In this document: positions 8,313 to 16,777 of the stretch, piece by piece
How the letters are laid out: every line of letters starts with the position of its first letter
Position numbering within the stretch: position 1 is the first letter of the stretch
DNA from: an uncultured Hymenobacter sp.
Lineage (GTDB): Bacteria; Bacteroidota; Bacteroidia; Cytophagales; Hymenobacteraceae
Reading direction: 5' to 3'
Length of the DNA stretch: 64,000 bases
Assembly: GCA_913776615.1 (NCBI GenBank)
Contig: CAJYPK010000034.1
Span: 186,001 to 250,000 of the forward strand
Position numbers and translations under genes: made by a program
The notes under the pieces: model-generated
What the model was told of the DNA's origin: nothing
Database searches by the model: none
Seen by the model: only the letters and a program-made list of their open reading frames with translations

Positions 8313-9410
8313 TCAACCGATTTCAATTACCACATCGGCTGTCAGCGGATGGGCTACGCAGGTTAGAATATACCCCTTGGCCAATTCGGCGTCGGAAAGC
8401 CCCTCGCGCTCGTCGAGGTGTATTTTACCGCTGAGGCATTTACCCCGGCAGGCCGTGCACACGCCCGCCTGGCACGAGTAGGGCAGGTCGATATCCTGGT
8501 CGAGCGCAGCGTCGAGAATGGTCGTTTTGGCGGGCACCACGAATACGTAGTCGCTGCCTTCGTACTGCACCGTCACGGTACGCTCGGTCACGGGGCCGTC
8601 GTTGTCACCGGCGAGGGCATCGCCGTGGGCGTCGCCGGCTTCGGCCGCATCGGCCGCCGCCAGGAAGCTTTCGCGGTGCACGCGGCCGCCGGGCACGTTG
8701 AGCAATTCCAGCGCCGCCTGGGCTTCGGCCATCAGGCCCTCAGGACCGCAGATGTAGTACTCGGCCTGCGGGGCCGGAAACTGGTGACGCTGCTCCAGAA
8801 TGCGCAGAATGGTCGTACGATTGAGGCGGCCGGTGTGCTGGTGCGGACCGGCGGCGCGCAGCGGCTGGCTATACACGTGCTCTATCTGCAGACGCCCCCG
8901 GCTATTGGCTTCCAAGTCGGCAAGCTGCTGCTTGAAGATCACCGTTTCCTCGTTGCGGTTGCCGTAGATGAGCAGCACGTGGCTCTGCGGTTCCTCGGCC
9001 AGCACGGCCTTGAGCATGCTCATGAGGGGCGTGATGCCCGAGCCCGCCCCAATGAGCACCAGCGAGCGGGCCGCTTTGGGGCTGGGCTGCACGGTAAAGT
9101 TGCCCAGGGGCGGCAGCACTTCGTATTGCTGGCCCACCTTTACATTGTCCAGCAAATAGTTGCTTACCAAACCGCCCACTACGCGCTTTACCGTTACCGA
9201 CAGGCGCGGGGCTTCGCCGGGCGTGCTGCTGAGCGAGTAAGCCCGACGCTCGGGACGCCCACCGGCCGGGCTGCAGGGCACGAGCAACGTCAGAAACTGG
9301 CCGGGTTTGCTGGGTACGGCCTGGCCGTCGGGCCGCTGGAGGTGAATGGTAACGGCATCGGGCGTTTCCTGGGTGAGGGCAACGACGGTGAGCGTCAAGT
9401 ACGACGACAT
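8313..9410 (-). CDS. Flavin reductase with C-terminal 2Fe-2S ferredoxin domain (PaaE/HCP-reductase-like)
   Basis: A 365-residue electron-transfer protein. The N-terminal FAD domain carries RAYSLSSTP (FAD-binding RxYS), the central NAD(P)H domain starts SLVLIGAGSGITPLMSMLK, and a plant-type ferredoxin domain follows from about residue 275 with the cluster motif YSCQAGVCTACRGKC plus a distal Cys in TCVAHP. The order FAD-NAD-Fd matches PaaE (phenylacetyl-CoA epoxidase reductase) and related oxygenase reductases. No other paa genes are nearby, so the partner is unknown. A -7 element (TAAATTTG) is at 9437-9444 on the same strand. Confidence 0.9.
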   Translation of the reverse strand: MSSYLTLTVVALTQETPDAVTIHLQRPDGQAVPSKPGQFLTLLVPCSPAGGRPERRAYSLSSTPGEAPRLSVTVKRVVGGLVSNYLLDNVKVGQQYEVLPPLGNFTVQPSPKAARSLVLIGAGSGITPLMSMLKAVLAEEPQSHVLLIYGNRNEETVIFKQQLADLEANSRGRLQIEHVYSQPLRAAGPHQHTGRLNRTTILRILEQRHQFPAPQAEYYICGPEGLMAEAQAALELLNVPGGRVHRESFLAAADAAEAGDAHGDALAGDNDGPVTERTVTVQYEGSDYVFVVPAKTTILDAALDQDIDLPYSCQAGVCTACRGKCLSGKIHLDEREGLSDAELAKGYILTCVAHPLTADVVIEIG

Positions 9411-9436
9411 AAAGAATCAGCTAGGTAAGGAAGAAA

Positions 9437-9444
9437 CAAATTTA
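9437..9444 (-). promoter_or_regulatory. -7 element upstream of the 2Fe-2S reductase
   Basis: Minus strand TAAATTTG matches TAnnTTTG, 26 bases before the ATG at 9410. Confidence 0.45.
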
Positions 9445-9528
9445 CGGCAGCGGCGGTGGGGGAAGTTTCAGCAGCGCGCTTTTCCCCCACTCCGCCGTTT
9501 ACCACTCCGGCCCTAGCTTCGTTTTCCG

Positions 9529-10209
9529 ATGACCGACCTCGCTACCCTACTCACTCGCCACCGGGCGGGCTTCGCCCCCGTGCTACCGACTTATCCGCTC
9601 GGCGCTACCCGCGTGGCCCGGCTCGACTTTACGGCCGCCAACCCGCTGCTGACCCACCCCGAACGCCTGCGCGATACCTACCTGTTCGACGCCGTGGTGG
9701 CCGAAATGCTGGCCGCCCAACAGGCCACCGTCGGCATCGGCGGCTACCTCGAAAACCGCGTTATCTACCGCCGCAGTCCCCACTTCGACAACGAAGCCGA
9801 ACCGCGCTCGCTGCACCTGGGCGTAGACGTGTGGGTGCCCGCCGGCACGCCCGTTGCCGCCCCGCTGCCCGCCACGGTCCACAGCCTGACCGACAATGCC
9901 AACTTCGGCGACTACGGCCCCACCATCATCTTGCAGCACGAAGTGGAAGGCACTCCCTTCTTCAGCCTCTACGGCCACCTCACCCGCACCGACCTCGCCG
10001 GCCTGCAAGCCGGGCAGGCGCTGGCCGCCGGGCAAGTATTCGCCCACGTCGGCCCGCACCCCGAAAATGGCGACTGGCCGCCGCACCTGCACTTCCAGCT
10101 TATATCCGACATGCAGGGCCGCCAAGGCGACTTCCCGGGCGTAGCCGCCCCTAGCGAGCGCGCCCGCTGGGCCGCCCTGTGCCCCGACCCCATGCTGGTG
10201 CTGGTGTAA
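9529..10209 (+). CDS. M23 family peptidase (LytM-like)
   Basis: A 226-residue M23 metallopeptidase domain protein. The zinc-binding pattern is visible as LHLGVDVWVP (HxxxD), YGHL and the closing PPHLHFQL (HxH). The fold cleaves peptidoglycan cross-bridges or acts as an envelope regulator. No signal peptide is evident at the N-terminus (MTDLATLLTRHRAGF), which is unusual for an M23 enzyme acting on the wall, so either the true substrate is cytoplasmic or export uses another route. A TAGCTTCG promoter-like element lies 8 bases before the ATG. A large palindrome begins eight bases after the stop codon. Confidence 0.85.
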   Translation: MTDLATLLTRHRAGFAPVLPTYPLGATRVARLDFTAANPLLTHPERLRDTYLFDAVVAEMLAAQQATVGIGGYLENRVIYRRSPHFDNEAEPRSLHLGVDVWVPAGTPVAAPLPATVHSLTDNANFGDYGPTIILQHEVEGTPFFSLYGHLTRTDLAGLQAGQALAAGQVFAHVGPHPENGDWPPHLHFQLISDMQGRQGDFPGVAAPSERARWAALCPDPMLVLV

Positions 10210-10217
10210 CGACCGAT

Positions 10218-10323
10218 GTAGCGTAAGCTTCAGCTCGCGGTGAGCACCGCGAGCAAGCACGTAAGCGAACGTCCCCCTACGTGCCTGCTCGCGGCGCTCG
10301 CCGCAAGCTGAAGCTTACGCTAC
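10218..10323. repeat. Palindromic repeat, family B copy 1, overlapping a stop codon
   Basis: Arms starting GTAGCGTAAGCTTCAGCTCG on each strand enclose a GC-rich interior with sub-repeats (GAGCAAGCACGT and its complement). Read on the minus strand, the terminal GTAG contains the TAG stop of the polyprenyl synthase gene. Copy 2 at 38772-38886 places the ggt stop at the same position in the repeat. Confidence 0.88.
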
Positions 10324-11309
10324 TTTTCCCGCTCTATCGTGTAGTTGATCAGCGTTTCGAGTGAGTTTCTGGCTTCCGATTCCGGAAACTCGCGCAAAAT
10401 GGCCAGCGCCTCGTCGCGGTAGCGCTCCATCGTTTTCACGGCGTAATCGAGGCCGCCCGACTGCTTCACAAAGTCGATTACCTGCTGCACGCGGTCGCGG
10501 TGACCGGCGTTGTTTTTCACGTTGAAGATGACGCGGCGCTTGTCGAGCCAGCTGGCGTGCTGTAAAGCGTAGATGAGCGGCAGCGTCATCTTTTTTTCTT
10601 TGATGTCGATGCCAACGGGCTTGCCGATTTCGGCCGTGCCGTAGTCAAACAGGTCGTCCTTGATCTGGAATGCCATGCCCACCTTCTCGCCGAAGAGCCG
10701 GGCCTTTTCGATGGTAACCTTGTCGGCCCCGGCCGCCGCCGCGCCCACGGCCGTGCACGAGGCGATGAGCGAGGCCGTTTTCTGACGAATGATGTCGAAG
10801 TACACGTCCTCCGTAATGTCGAGGCGGCGCGCCTTCTCGATTTGCAGCAGCTCACCCTCGCTGAGCTCCTTCACGGCGTTGCTCACGATTTTGAGCAGCT
10901 CAAAATCATCGTTTTCGAGCGACAGCAGCAGGCCCCGGCTCAGTAGGTAGTCACCTACCAGCACGGCTATCTTATTTTTCCACAGCGCGTTGATGGAGAA
11001 AAAACCCCGACGGTAGTTGCTCTCGTCTACTACGTCGTCGTGCACGAGGGTGGCGGTATGCAACAGCTCGATAAGGGCCGCGCCGCGAAAAACGGCCTCG
11101 GGCAGCGGAGCAGCGGGGTTGGCGGCGCTGGCGCGGGCGGTGAGAAACACGAACATGGGGCGCACCTGCTTGCCTTTGCGGCGCACGATGTAGCCCATGA
11201 TTTTATCGAGCAGCAGCACCCGGGTCTGCATCGACTGCCGAAATTTTACTTCAAACTCCGCCATCTCGGCAGCGATTGGAGCTTGTATTCGGTCGAGCGG
11301 GTTTGCCAT
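10320..11309 (-). CDS. Polyprenyl diphosphate synthase (trans, menaquinone side-chain type)
   Basis: A 329-residue trans-prenyltransferase that condenses IPP onto allylic diphosphates to make a long isoprenoid, probably the menaquinone tail. Both aspartate-rich motifs are present: VHDDVVDESNYRRG (FARM region, about residues 89-102) and QIKDDLFDYG (SARM). The start MANPLDRIQ at 11309 gives the usual length; the 105 codons upstream in frame are a shadow of the divergent hydrolase gene. The last sense codons read GAA AAG and the TAG stop is the tip of the family B palindrome. The 48-base gap to the divergent hydrolase must hold both promoters. Confidence 0.93.
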   Translation of the reverse strand: MANPLDRIQAPIAAEMAEFEVKFRQSMQTRVLLLDKIMGYIVRRKGKQVRPMFVFLTARASAANPAAPLPEAVFRGAALIELLHTATLVHDDVVDESNYRRGFFSINALWKNKIAVLVGDYLLSRGLLLSLENDDFELLKIVSNAVKELSEGELLQIEKARRLDITEDVYFDIIRQKTASLIASCTAVGAAAAGADKVTIEKARLFGEKVGMAFQIKDDLFDYGTAEIGKPVGIDIKEKKMTLPLIYALQHASWLDKRRVIFNVKNNAGHRDRVQQVIDFVKQSGGLDYAVKTMERYRDEALAILREFPESEARNSLETLINYTIEREK

Positions 11310-11345
11310 GCGGGCGCAATAATACGGCGGCCGGGCCGCACTGCC

Positions 11346-11353
11346 TACCTTAG
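11346..11353 (+). promoter_or_regulatory. -7-like element (TACCTTAG) against the hydrolase ATG
   Basis: One mismatch to TAnnTTTG and four bases before the ATG at 11358. The same sequence and spacing occur before the transglycosylase gene at 50954. Confidence 0.45.
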
Positions 11354-11357
11354 CCCC

Positions 11358-12215
11358 ATGCCTACTACTGTTGAGTTCACGCTCACCGGCCCGGCGCACG
11401 GCCGGCCTTTTGCTCTCGATGCCACCTATCAGCCCACCGGCCAGCCCCAGCCGGTGGTAGTGTTCGTCCACGGATTCAAGGGGTTCAAAGACTGGGGGCA
11501 CTTCGGGCTGCTGGCCCGGTTTTTCGCTGAGCAGGGCTTCGTTTTTATCAAGCTCAATCTCTCGCACAACGGCGTAGTAGTGGGTGGCTCCGGTGATTTG
11601 GAAGATTTGGAGGCTTTCGGTCAAAATAATTTCAGCCTGGAGCTCGACGACCTCGGTCAGCTACTCGATACTCTGCACACGCCCGGGGCCACGCCCCTGC
11701 CCGCGGGCCTGCTCGACCTGCGCCGGCTCTACCTGGTGGGCCACAGCCGGGGCGGGGCCTTGGTGCTGCTCAAAGCGGCCGAAGACCCCCGTGTAGCCGC
11801 CGTGACCACCTGGGCCGCCGTGGCCGACCTGCACCCGCGCTGGCCCGCCGCCGTGCTGGCCGAGTGGCAGCGCACCGGCGTGCACTACGTGCCCAACGTG
11901 CGCACCGGCCAGCAGCTCCCGCTGTATTACCAGATTGCCGAAAACTTCTACCAGCACCGCGCCCGCCTCGACCTGCCAGCCCTGATGCCGAACCTGCGCC
12001 AACCGGTATTGCTCATTCACGGCGACCAAGACGAAACCGTGCCGCTGGCCGCCGTGCAGCAGCTCCAGGCCGGTCAGCCCGCCGCCGAAGTATTCGTGGT
12101 GCCTGGCGCGGGCCATATGTTTGGCGGGGCGCACCCCTGGCCCGATTCCAAGCTGCCCGCGCAGGCCCAGCTTATCGCCGAGCGCACGGCGGCCTTTTTC
12201 GCGGCCCGCGCATGA
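11358..12215 (+). CDS. Alpha/beta hydrolase (dienelactone-hydrolase/esterase-like)
   Basis: A 285-residue cytoplasmic alpha/beta hydrolase. The catalytic triad can be read: nucleophile Ser130 in GHSRGG, acid Asp in LIHGDQDETVPL (about 227), and His in VPGAGHMFGG near residue 257. An oxyanion HG is in VVVFVHGFKGFKDWG. There is no signal peptide. The substrate is not predictable. The stop overlaps the folK start (ATGA), so the two genes are translationally coupled; this may reflect simple operon compaction rather than pathway linkage. Confidence 0.9.
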   Translation: MPTTVEFTLTGPAHGRPFALDATYQPTGQPQPVVVFVHGFKGFKDWGHFGLLARFFAEQGFVFIKLNLSHNGVVVGGSGDLEDLEAFGQNNFSLELDDLGQLLDTLHTPGATPLPAGLLDLRRLYLVGHSRGGALVLLKAAEDPRVAAVTTWAAVADLHPRWPAAVLAEWQRTGVHYVPNVRTGQQLPLYYQIAENFYQHRARLDLPALMPNLRQPVLLIHGDQDETVPLAAVQQLQAGQPAAEVFVVPGAGHMFGGAHPWPDSKLPAQAQLIAERTAAFFAARA

Positions 12216-12700
12216 GTACCCGAGCTTACCTGCTACTGGGTAGCAACCTTGGTGACCGCGTGGCCCGCTTGGCGCAGGCCCGGCGCGACTTAGCCGCGAC
12301 CGCTGGCCGCCTCGTCGCGGCGTCAGCCCTTTACGAAACGGCCGCCTGGGGCGTAGAAGACCAACCGGCTTTCCTCAACCAAGCACTAGTCATCGACACC
12401 GAGCTGGATGCCCCGGCCCTGCTGGCCGCCTGCCTGGCCACGGAGCAGCAGCAGGGCCGCGAGCGTCTCGTGCGCTGGGCCGCCCGCACGCTGGACGTAG
12501 ATATCTTGCTTTTCGGGCAGGAGATTGTGGCTACCCCCAGCCTCACGGTGCCGCACCCGGCCCTGCCGGGGCGGCGCTTTGCCCTTGTGCCGCTGGCCGA
12601 AGTAGCACCGCAACTGGTGCATCCTCAGCTACACCGCACCATCGGCCAACTGCTGGCCGACTGCCCTGATCCGCTGGCAGTGACGAGGGTAAGCCATTAA
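12212..12700 (+). CDS. folK: 2-amino-4-hydroxy-6-hydroxymethyldihydropteridine pyrophosphokinase
   Basis: A 162-residue HPPK that transfers pyrophosphate from ATP to 6-hydroxymethyl-dihydropterin in folate synthesis. Motifs are LLLGSNLGDR at the N-terminus, ETAAWGVEDQPAFLNQAL (pterin site), and RWAARTLDVDILLFG, where the two Asp bind Mg2+, followed by VPHPALPGRRFALVPLAEV. The length is standard. The start codon overlaps the hydrolase stop by four bases. A compact hairpin terminator follows immediately. Confidence 0.96.
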   Translation: MSTRAYLLLGSNLGDRVARLAQARRDLAATAGRLVAASALYETAAWGVEDQPAFLNQALVIDTELDAPALLAACLATEQQQGRERLVRWAARTLDVDILLFGQEIVATPSLTVPHPALPGRRFALVPLAEVAPQLVHPQLHRTIGQLLADCPDPLAVTRVSH

Positions 12701-12736
12701 AAAAGCGGCTGGTCCAAGAAAGGCCAGCCGCTTTTT
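12701..12736 (+). terminator. Intrinsic terminator after folK
   Basis: AAAAGCGGCTGGTC and GACCAGCCGC-type arms (stem AGCGGCTGG/CCAGCCGCT) around an 8-base loop, followed by TTTTT, directly after the folK stop. Confidence 0.85.
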
Positions 12737-12756
12737 AGTTTATGAATTATTGTTAT

Positions 12757-12818
12757 CTGGCCTGAAATCACTTGTAACTGCTTCGCTACGCTCGCAATGA
12801 CGAACGATTTCAGGCCAG
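12757..12818. repeat. Inverted repeat carrying a half copy of family A
   Basis: Perfect 13-base arms CTGGCCTGAAATC (12757-12769) and its complement (12806-12818) enclose GCTTCGCTACGCTCGCAATGAC, which is one arm of the family A palindrome. The other A arm is missing, so the element looks truncated or rearranged. It lies in the folK-fabD convergent gap. Confidence 0.7.
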
Positions 12819-12861
12819 CAGTTTTTTAGGCAGTAATAGCTCAGAATAAAATAGACCTTCT

Positions 12862-13767
12862 CTACCCAATGGTAGCAGTCGGCTCAATTTTCTTTACCAA
12901 GCCTTGCAGCACCTTGCCGGGGCCGCACTCCACGAAGTGGGTAGCTCCGTCGCGAAACATGGCCTGCACGCTCTGCGTCCAGCGCACGGGAGCCGTGAGC
13001 TGGGCCAGCAGGTTGGCCTTAATTTCGGCCGGGTCGGTGTGGGGCGCAGCATCTACGTTCTGGTACACGGGGCAGCGCGCCGGGTGAAACGTGGTCCGCT
13101 CGATAGCTTCGGCCAGGGCTGCCTGGGCCGACTGCATCAGCGGCGAGTGGAAGGCCCCGCCCACGGGCAGCGGCAGGGCACGCTTGGCCCCGGCAGCTTT
13201 CAATACCTCGCACGCCTTGGTCACCCCAGCCGTGGAGCCGGAAATCACGAGTTGGCCGGGACAGTTGTAGTTGGCGGCCACTACTACGTCGCCCTCGGCG
13301 GCTACCTGCTGGCAGCCCTGCTCCACCGCCGCATCGGCCAAGCCCAGGATGGCAGCCATCGTGCCGGGCTGTTCTTCGCAAGCGGCCTGCATCGCCTGGG
13401 CGCGGCGGGCCACCAGCGGCAGGGCATCGGCAAAGGTGAGTACGCCCGCCGCTACCAGCGCCGAGAACTCGCCCAGCGAGTGACCGGCCACCATGCCGGG
13501 TACCAGCGCGGGCTGGGCCACAAACTGCGCCACCGAGTGCACAAACACGGCGGGCTGGGTTACGTCGGTACGGCGCAGGTCTTCATCGCTGCCCTCAAAC
13601 ATAAGCTTGGTCAGGCTGAAGCCCAGGATGTCATTGGCTTGGGTGAGCAGGGCGCGCGCCGCCTCGTTTTGCTCAAACAAGTCGCGGGCCATGCCCGGAA
13701 ATTGCGAGCCCTGGCCCGGAAATACTACGGCCGTGTGGCTGGCCTCCGAAGAATGTGAAGGTGTCAA
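12862..13767 (-). CDS. fabD: Malonyl-CoA:ACP transacylase
   Basis: A 301-residue FabD that moves malonyl from CoA to ACP for fatty-acid chain elongation. Motifs are the N-terminal VVFPGQGSQFPGM, the catalytic GHSLGEFSAL (Ser97), GAFHSPLM with the second catalytic His, and VECGPGKVLQGL. The start must be TTG at 13767: the codon just before it in frame is a stop (TGA TTG), and the next in-frame ATG is inside the GQGSQ loop. It is transcribed alone, with a terminator of the upstream secreted-protein gene just behind it. Confidence 0.95.
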   Translation of the reverse strand: MTPSHSSEASHTAVVFPGQGSQFPGMARDLFEQNEAARALLTQANDILGFSLTKLMFEGSDEDLRRTDVTQPAVFVHSVAQFVAQPALVPGMVAGHSLGEFSALVAAGVLTFADALPLVARRAQAMQAACEEQPGTMAAILGLADAAVEQGCQQVAAEGDVVVAANYNCPGQLVISGSTAGVTKACEVLKAAGAKRALPLPVGGAFHSPLMQSAQAALAEAIERTTFHPARCPVYQNVDAAPHTDPAEIKANLLAQLTAPVRWTQSVQAMFRDGATHFVECGPGKVLQGLVKKIEPTATIG

Positions 13768-13828
13768 ATCAGTAAAAATTAAAGCGAGTAATTGCCTGCT
13801 CGCCCGGCAAGCCCGGCAAAATAAAGCT

Positions 13829-13860
13829 AAAAAAGCCGCCCCGGACAGGACGGCTTTTTT
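13829..13860 (-). terminator. Intrinsic terminator of the CHU_C protein gene
   Basis: AAAAAAGCCG and CGGCTTTTTT arms around a GC-rich loop, 23 bases beyond the stop at 13883 on the minus strand. A/T runs on both sides could allow bidirectional use. Confidence 0.75.
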
Positions 13861-13882
13861 ATGCCTAAGCGAAGGGGCTAGC

Positions 13883-16777
13883 TTAGCGTATCAGCTCCAC
13901 CCAGCCCTTGTAAGTTCGATTAGTCTTGGCAGCATCGTCAAACTGTACTTCGGCCAGGTAATAATAAATCCCGCCGGAGGCCATGCCGCTGGTCGAGCTC
14001 TCGCCCGCCGCGCCGCCACCGTTCCAGTTGATGTAGGGGTCGCGGTCGCTTTCGTACACCTTGCGGCCCCAACGGTTGAAAATCTGGATGTGGGTGCGCA
14101 AAATGGGACTGGTCGTCTTGGGCCGGAACAGCTGGTTATCCTTGTTGGTACCGCCGGGCACGAAAACGTTGGGCAGGATAAAGAACAGGCAGTCGCTCTG
14201 GCAAGCTTCGTTGCTAAGGCCGCTACGCTGCCCCGAGGCCGCCACGGCCTGCACCTTGTAGCAGTAGGTAGCACGGGGCCGGTTACGGTCTACGTAGCTT
14301 AGCTGACTAGTCGAGTCAATCAATACGTAAGTACCCCCGGCCGTTTCACTGCGGAATACGCGGTAGTACACGGCATTGGCCTCGCAACCGGCCGGCGTAT
14401 TGCCCACCGTCCAGCGCAGGTTGTTCTGGTAAGTCTGGTTGACGGGCAGGTACGATTGCAGGTTAGCCAGGCTATCGCAGTTCGTGACTTGCAGCGAGAG
14501 CACCGGCGTACAGGGTACTGCCTGGAGCGTAACGCAGATTTGCTGGCTGTTATTGAGCAGGCTGCTCAGGAAACTGTAGGCGGGGTAGCGCCCATTCGTT
14601 TGCACGTAGTAGCAGTATTCCTGCTCCAGCACGAGGTTGCCATCCTGGTAAGTGCCGTTGGTGGCACCCGGCGCAACGGTTGCTATTTGGTTGAACGTGT
14701 TGCTGCCGGGGTCGCGGCGGTAAATGCGGGTGGGCTGCTGGCTATTGTCCCACGGCACGTTGTAAGCCCAGTTCACCGTGATACTGCGATTCAGGCCATT
14801 GGGAGCTAGGGTGGTGCGCACGCTAGTGGCCGTCGGGGCCGTCTCTTCTTCCACCGCACCGTTCATGGTACTGGCAAATTTGAGCGTATAAGTATACTGA
14901 TTGGCTACCGTATTGAGGCCCCGGTCTACGTAGGTCGTATCGCTGATATTGGTAATGGTAGCAACCAGGCTTAAAGGACCATTGCCGATGCTGCGGTACA
15001 AGCTGTAGACGGGCGATGCAAACGTCCCGACAGTAGCCTTGGGCTGGGTCCACTTCACCGTTATCTGGCCGGTGGCAGTGTTGGTGGTGTTCACGTCCAC
15101 GTTGGTGAGCATAGCCGAGCGCCCGCCAAACGTCACGCAGGCCTCCTGTGAGGCAATGCTGGCCCCGCCCGAAGGCAGGGGGAAGGTGGCGTAAATGCGA
15201 TAGCAGTACGTCTTACCCCGCACTAAGCCTTGGTTGTCGGAGAAAGAAGTGCTGTTGATGGCCGCCGACCCAATGCGCGTGTAGCCCGCCGAGGGCGGAA
15301 TACCCGTATCGCAGGGTCCCGGCACGAAGTTCGACGAGTTTTCCTTGCGATAAATCAAGATCTGGCTAGCATTCTGATACTTGTACAGATTCCAAGTCAG
15401 TGTGCTTACCAAGCCACCGGGCGTACCCGAAGGAGTGACGCGTAAGTTCTGAGGCGGCGGACCTACCACCGTAATGCGCACCGGTCTAATGTCGACCAGC
15501 GCCGGGTTGGTCGTACTATTTGAGGAATCCTGCACCTTGAACACTACTATGTAGGGCTGATCCGACACGTTACTACCCCCGGGGGCCGTCAGGCTGGGTG
15601 AAGGGGTATTGGCTGGGCTGCCAGCGGGCGGCGGAATGCTGCTGTTGCCGGGCGTCCACCGGAAAGTACCCGTTACGGTAGTACCCGTATTGTTCTGCTG
15701 AAACGTAGCCGGCGGTAAAATCCCGCTGAAAACACTCAGCGTCAAATTGCTCGGTGGCGAGCTGGGGCTGGAGCCGTCGGTGGCCGATATTGTTAGCCGC
15801 ACGGGGGTATCGGCTACCACGCAGGTATCGGAGGGGACTTTGAGCGACGGGGGAATGTTCTGGGCATTGGTGACGATGATCTGCATGTCGCGCACCACGT
15901 TCCCAATCGTCCGAAAGCCAGTGGGCGTCCGGCGAATTTCCTCTACCCGAAAAGCAATGTTGTAGAAACCCGCTTTCGCCGGCGCGTTCCAGGTAATTTG
16001 CCCCGTGTTAACGTCTTGGGAAATAAACGCTCTGTCCCCGGGCCGACCCATGGGCACCCCGGAGTAAGCTACCTGCACCGGAGTTGAGCCCGGCGTAATA
16101 CTAGCGTCGTCGGGCAGTACGTAGTTCAGGCATTTTACCGGCTGCGGGATGTTGCCGGGCGCCGTGGTGGTGGGCACCTGCCGGCAATCGATGAGGTGAT
16201 ACACCAGCGAGTCGCCATCGGCATCGTACCCGGCCGGGTTATGCAAAAACACTTGCCCAACTGCGGCCTTGTCGATGGCGGGCGCACGCAACACGGGCGA
16301 ATTGTTGCGCCGCCCGTAGGCCGGGTTGATGGAAATGGTCGTGCTGATAAAGATTGACTGATTATCAGAATTGGTCATGTTGAGCACCCCGCGGTTACGG
16401 TTTTCCCCCGTAAAGCTTACGGTGTAGGTACCGGGCGCTGCGTACGTATGCTCAAAATTGTACGTAAATATATCAGTTTCTCCAACCCGTACGGTAGTAG
16501 CCTTCGGAATTCCATCCTGCAAGGGGGTACCATCTCCGAAGTAGATACCGACTGTCGGCTGGTCCACGCCAGTTATGTCGCGGTAGATAGTCAACTTGAA
16601 GAAAAAGCGGTTGGGGTTGCCCGCCGCCGTGGTATCCACCCGGGCCTGAATGTCGGCGGCTCGAATGTGGGAGGCTACGGCCGCCTGTGGGAGCAGCCAG
16701 CCTAGCCCCAGCAATAGCACGGCCAGCAGCCAGGCGCTTCGTCCCCGATTCTTGCCAAAAGATAAAAGAAGTTGCAT
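13883..16777 (-). CDS. Large secreted protein with fibronectin-like repeats and gliding-motility CHU_C domain
   Basis: A 964-residue exported protein. It has a clear signal peptide (SAWLLAVLLLGLGWLLPQAA, cleaved near AVASH), a PKD-like segment with FTYNFEHTYAAPGTYTV, a long strand-rich middle with several fibronectin-III-like modules (QITVKWTQPKATVG; SITVNWAYNVPW; LRWTVGNTPAG), and a C-terminal CHU_C domain of about 85 residues (NVFVPGGTNKDNQLFRP, IQIFNRWGRKVYESD, GGIYYYLAEVQ, KGWVELIR). CHU_C is the type B signal for secretion by T9SS, so the protein should be secreted or surface-exposed, with an adhesin-like function inferred. The gene stands alone with its own terminator. Confidence 0.9.
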   Translation of the reverse strand: MQLLLSFGKNRGRSAWLLAVLLLGLGWLLPQAAVASHIRAADIQARVDTTAAGNPNRFFFKLTIYRDITGVDQPTVGIYFGDGTPLQDGIPKATTVRVGETDIFTYNFEHTYAAPGTYTVSFTGENRNRGVLNMTNSDNQSIFISTTISINPAYGRRNNSPVLRAPAIDKAAVGQVFLHNPAGYDADGDSLVYHLIDCRQVPTTTAPGNIPQPVKCLNYVLPDDASITPGSTPVQVAYSGVPMGRPGDRAFISQDVNTGQITWNAPAKAGFYNIAFRVEEIRRTPTGFRTIGNVVRDMQIIVTNAQNIPPSLKVPSDTCVVADTPVRLTISATDGSSPSSPPSNLTLSVFSGILPPATFQQNNTGTTVTGTFRWTPGNSSIPPPAGSPANTPSPSLTAPGGSNVSDQPYIVVFKVQDSSNSTTNPALVDIRPVRITVVGPPPQNLRVTPSGTPGGLVSTLTWNLYKYQNASQILIYRKENSSNFVPGPCDTGIPPSAGYTRIGSAAINSTSFSDNQGLVRGKTYCYRIYATFPLPSGGASIASQEACVTFGGRSAMLTNVDVNTTNTATGQITVKWTQPKATVGTFASPVYSLYRSIGNGPLSLVATITNISDTTYVDRGLNTVANQYTYTLKFASTMNGAVEEETAPTATSVRTTLAPNGLNRSITVNWAYNVPWDNSQQPTRIYRRDPGSNTFNQIATVAPGATNGTYQDGNLVLEQEYCYYVQTNGRYPAYSFLSSLLNNSQQICVTLQAVPCTPVLSLQVTNCDSLANLQSYLPVNQTYQNNLRWTVGNTPAGCEANAVYYRVFRSETAGGTYVLIDSTSQLSYVDRNRPRATYCYKVQAVAASGQRSGLSNEACQSDCLFFILPNVFVPGGTNKDNQLFRPKTTSPILRTHIQIFNRWGRKVYESDRDPYINWNGGGAAGESSTSGMASGGIYYYLAEVQFDDAAKTNRTYKGWVELIR

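Noticed and set aside
10320..11624. Longer polyprenyl synthase with 105 extra N-terminal codons
   Set aside because: The extension is antisense to the divergent hydrolase; family length and motif positions fit the start at 11309.
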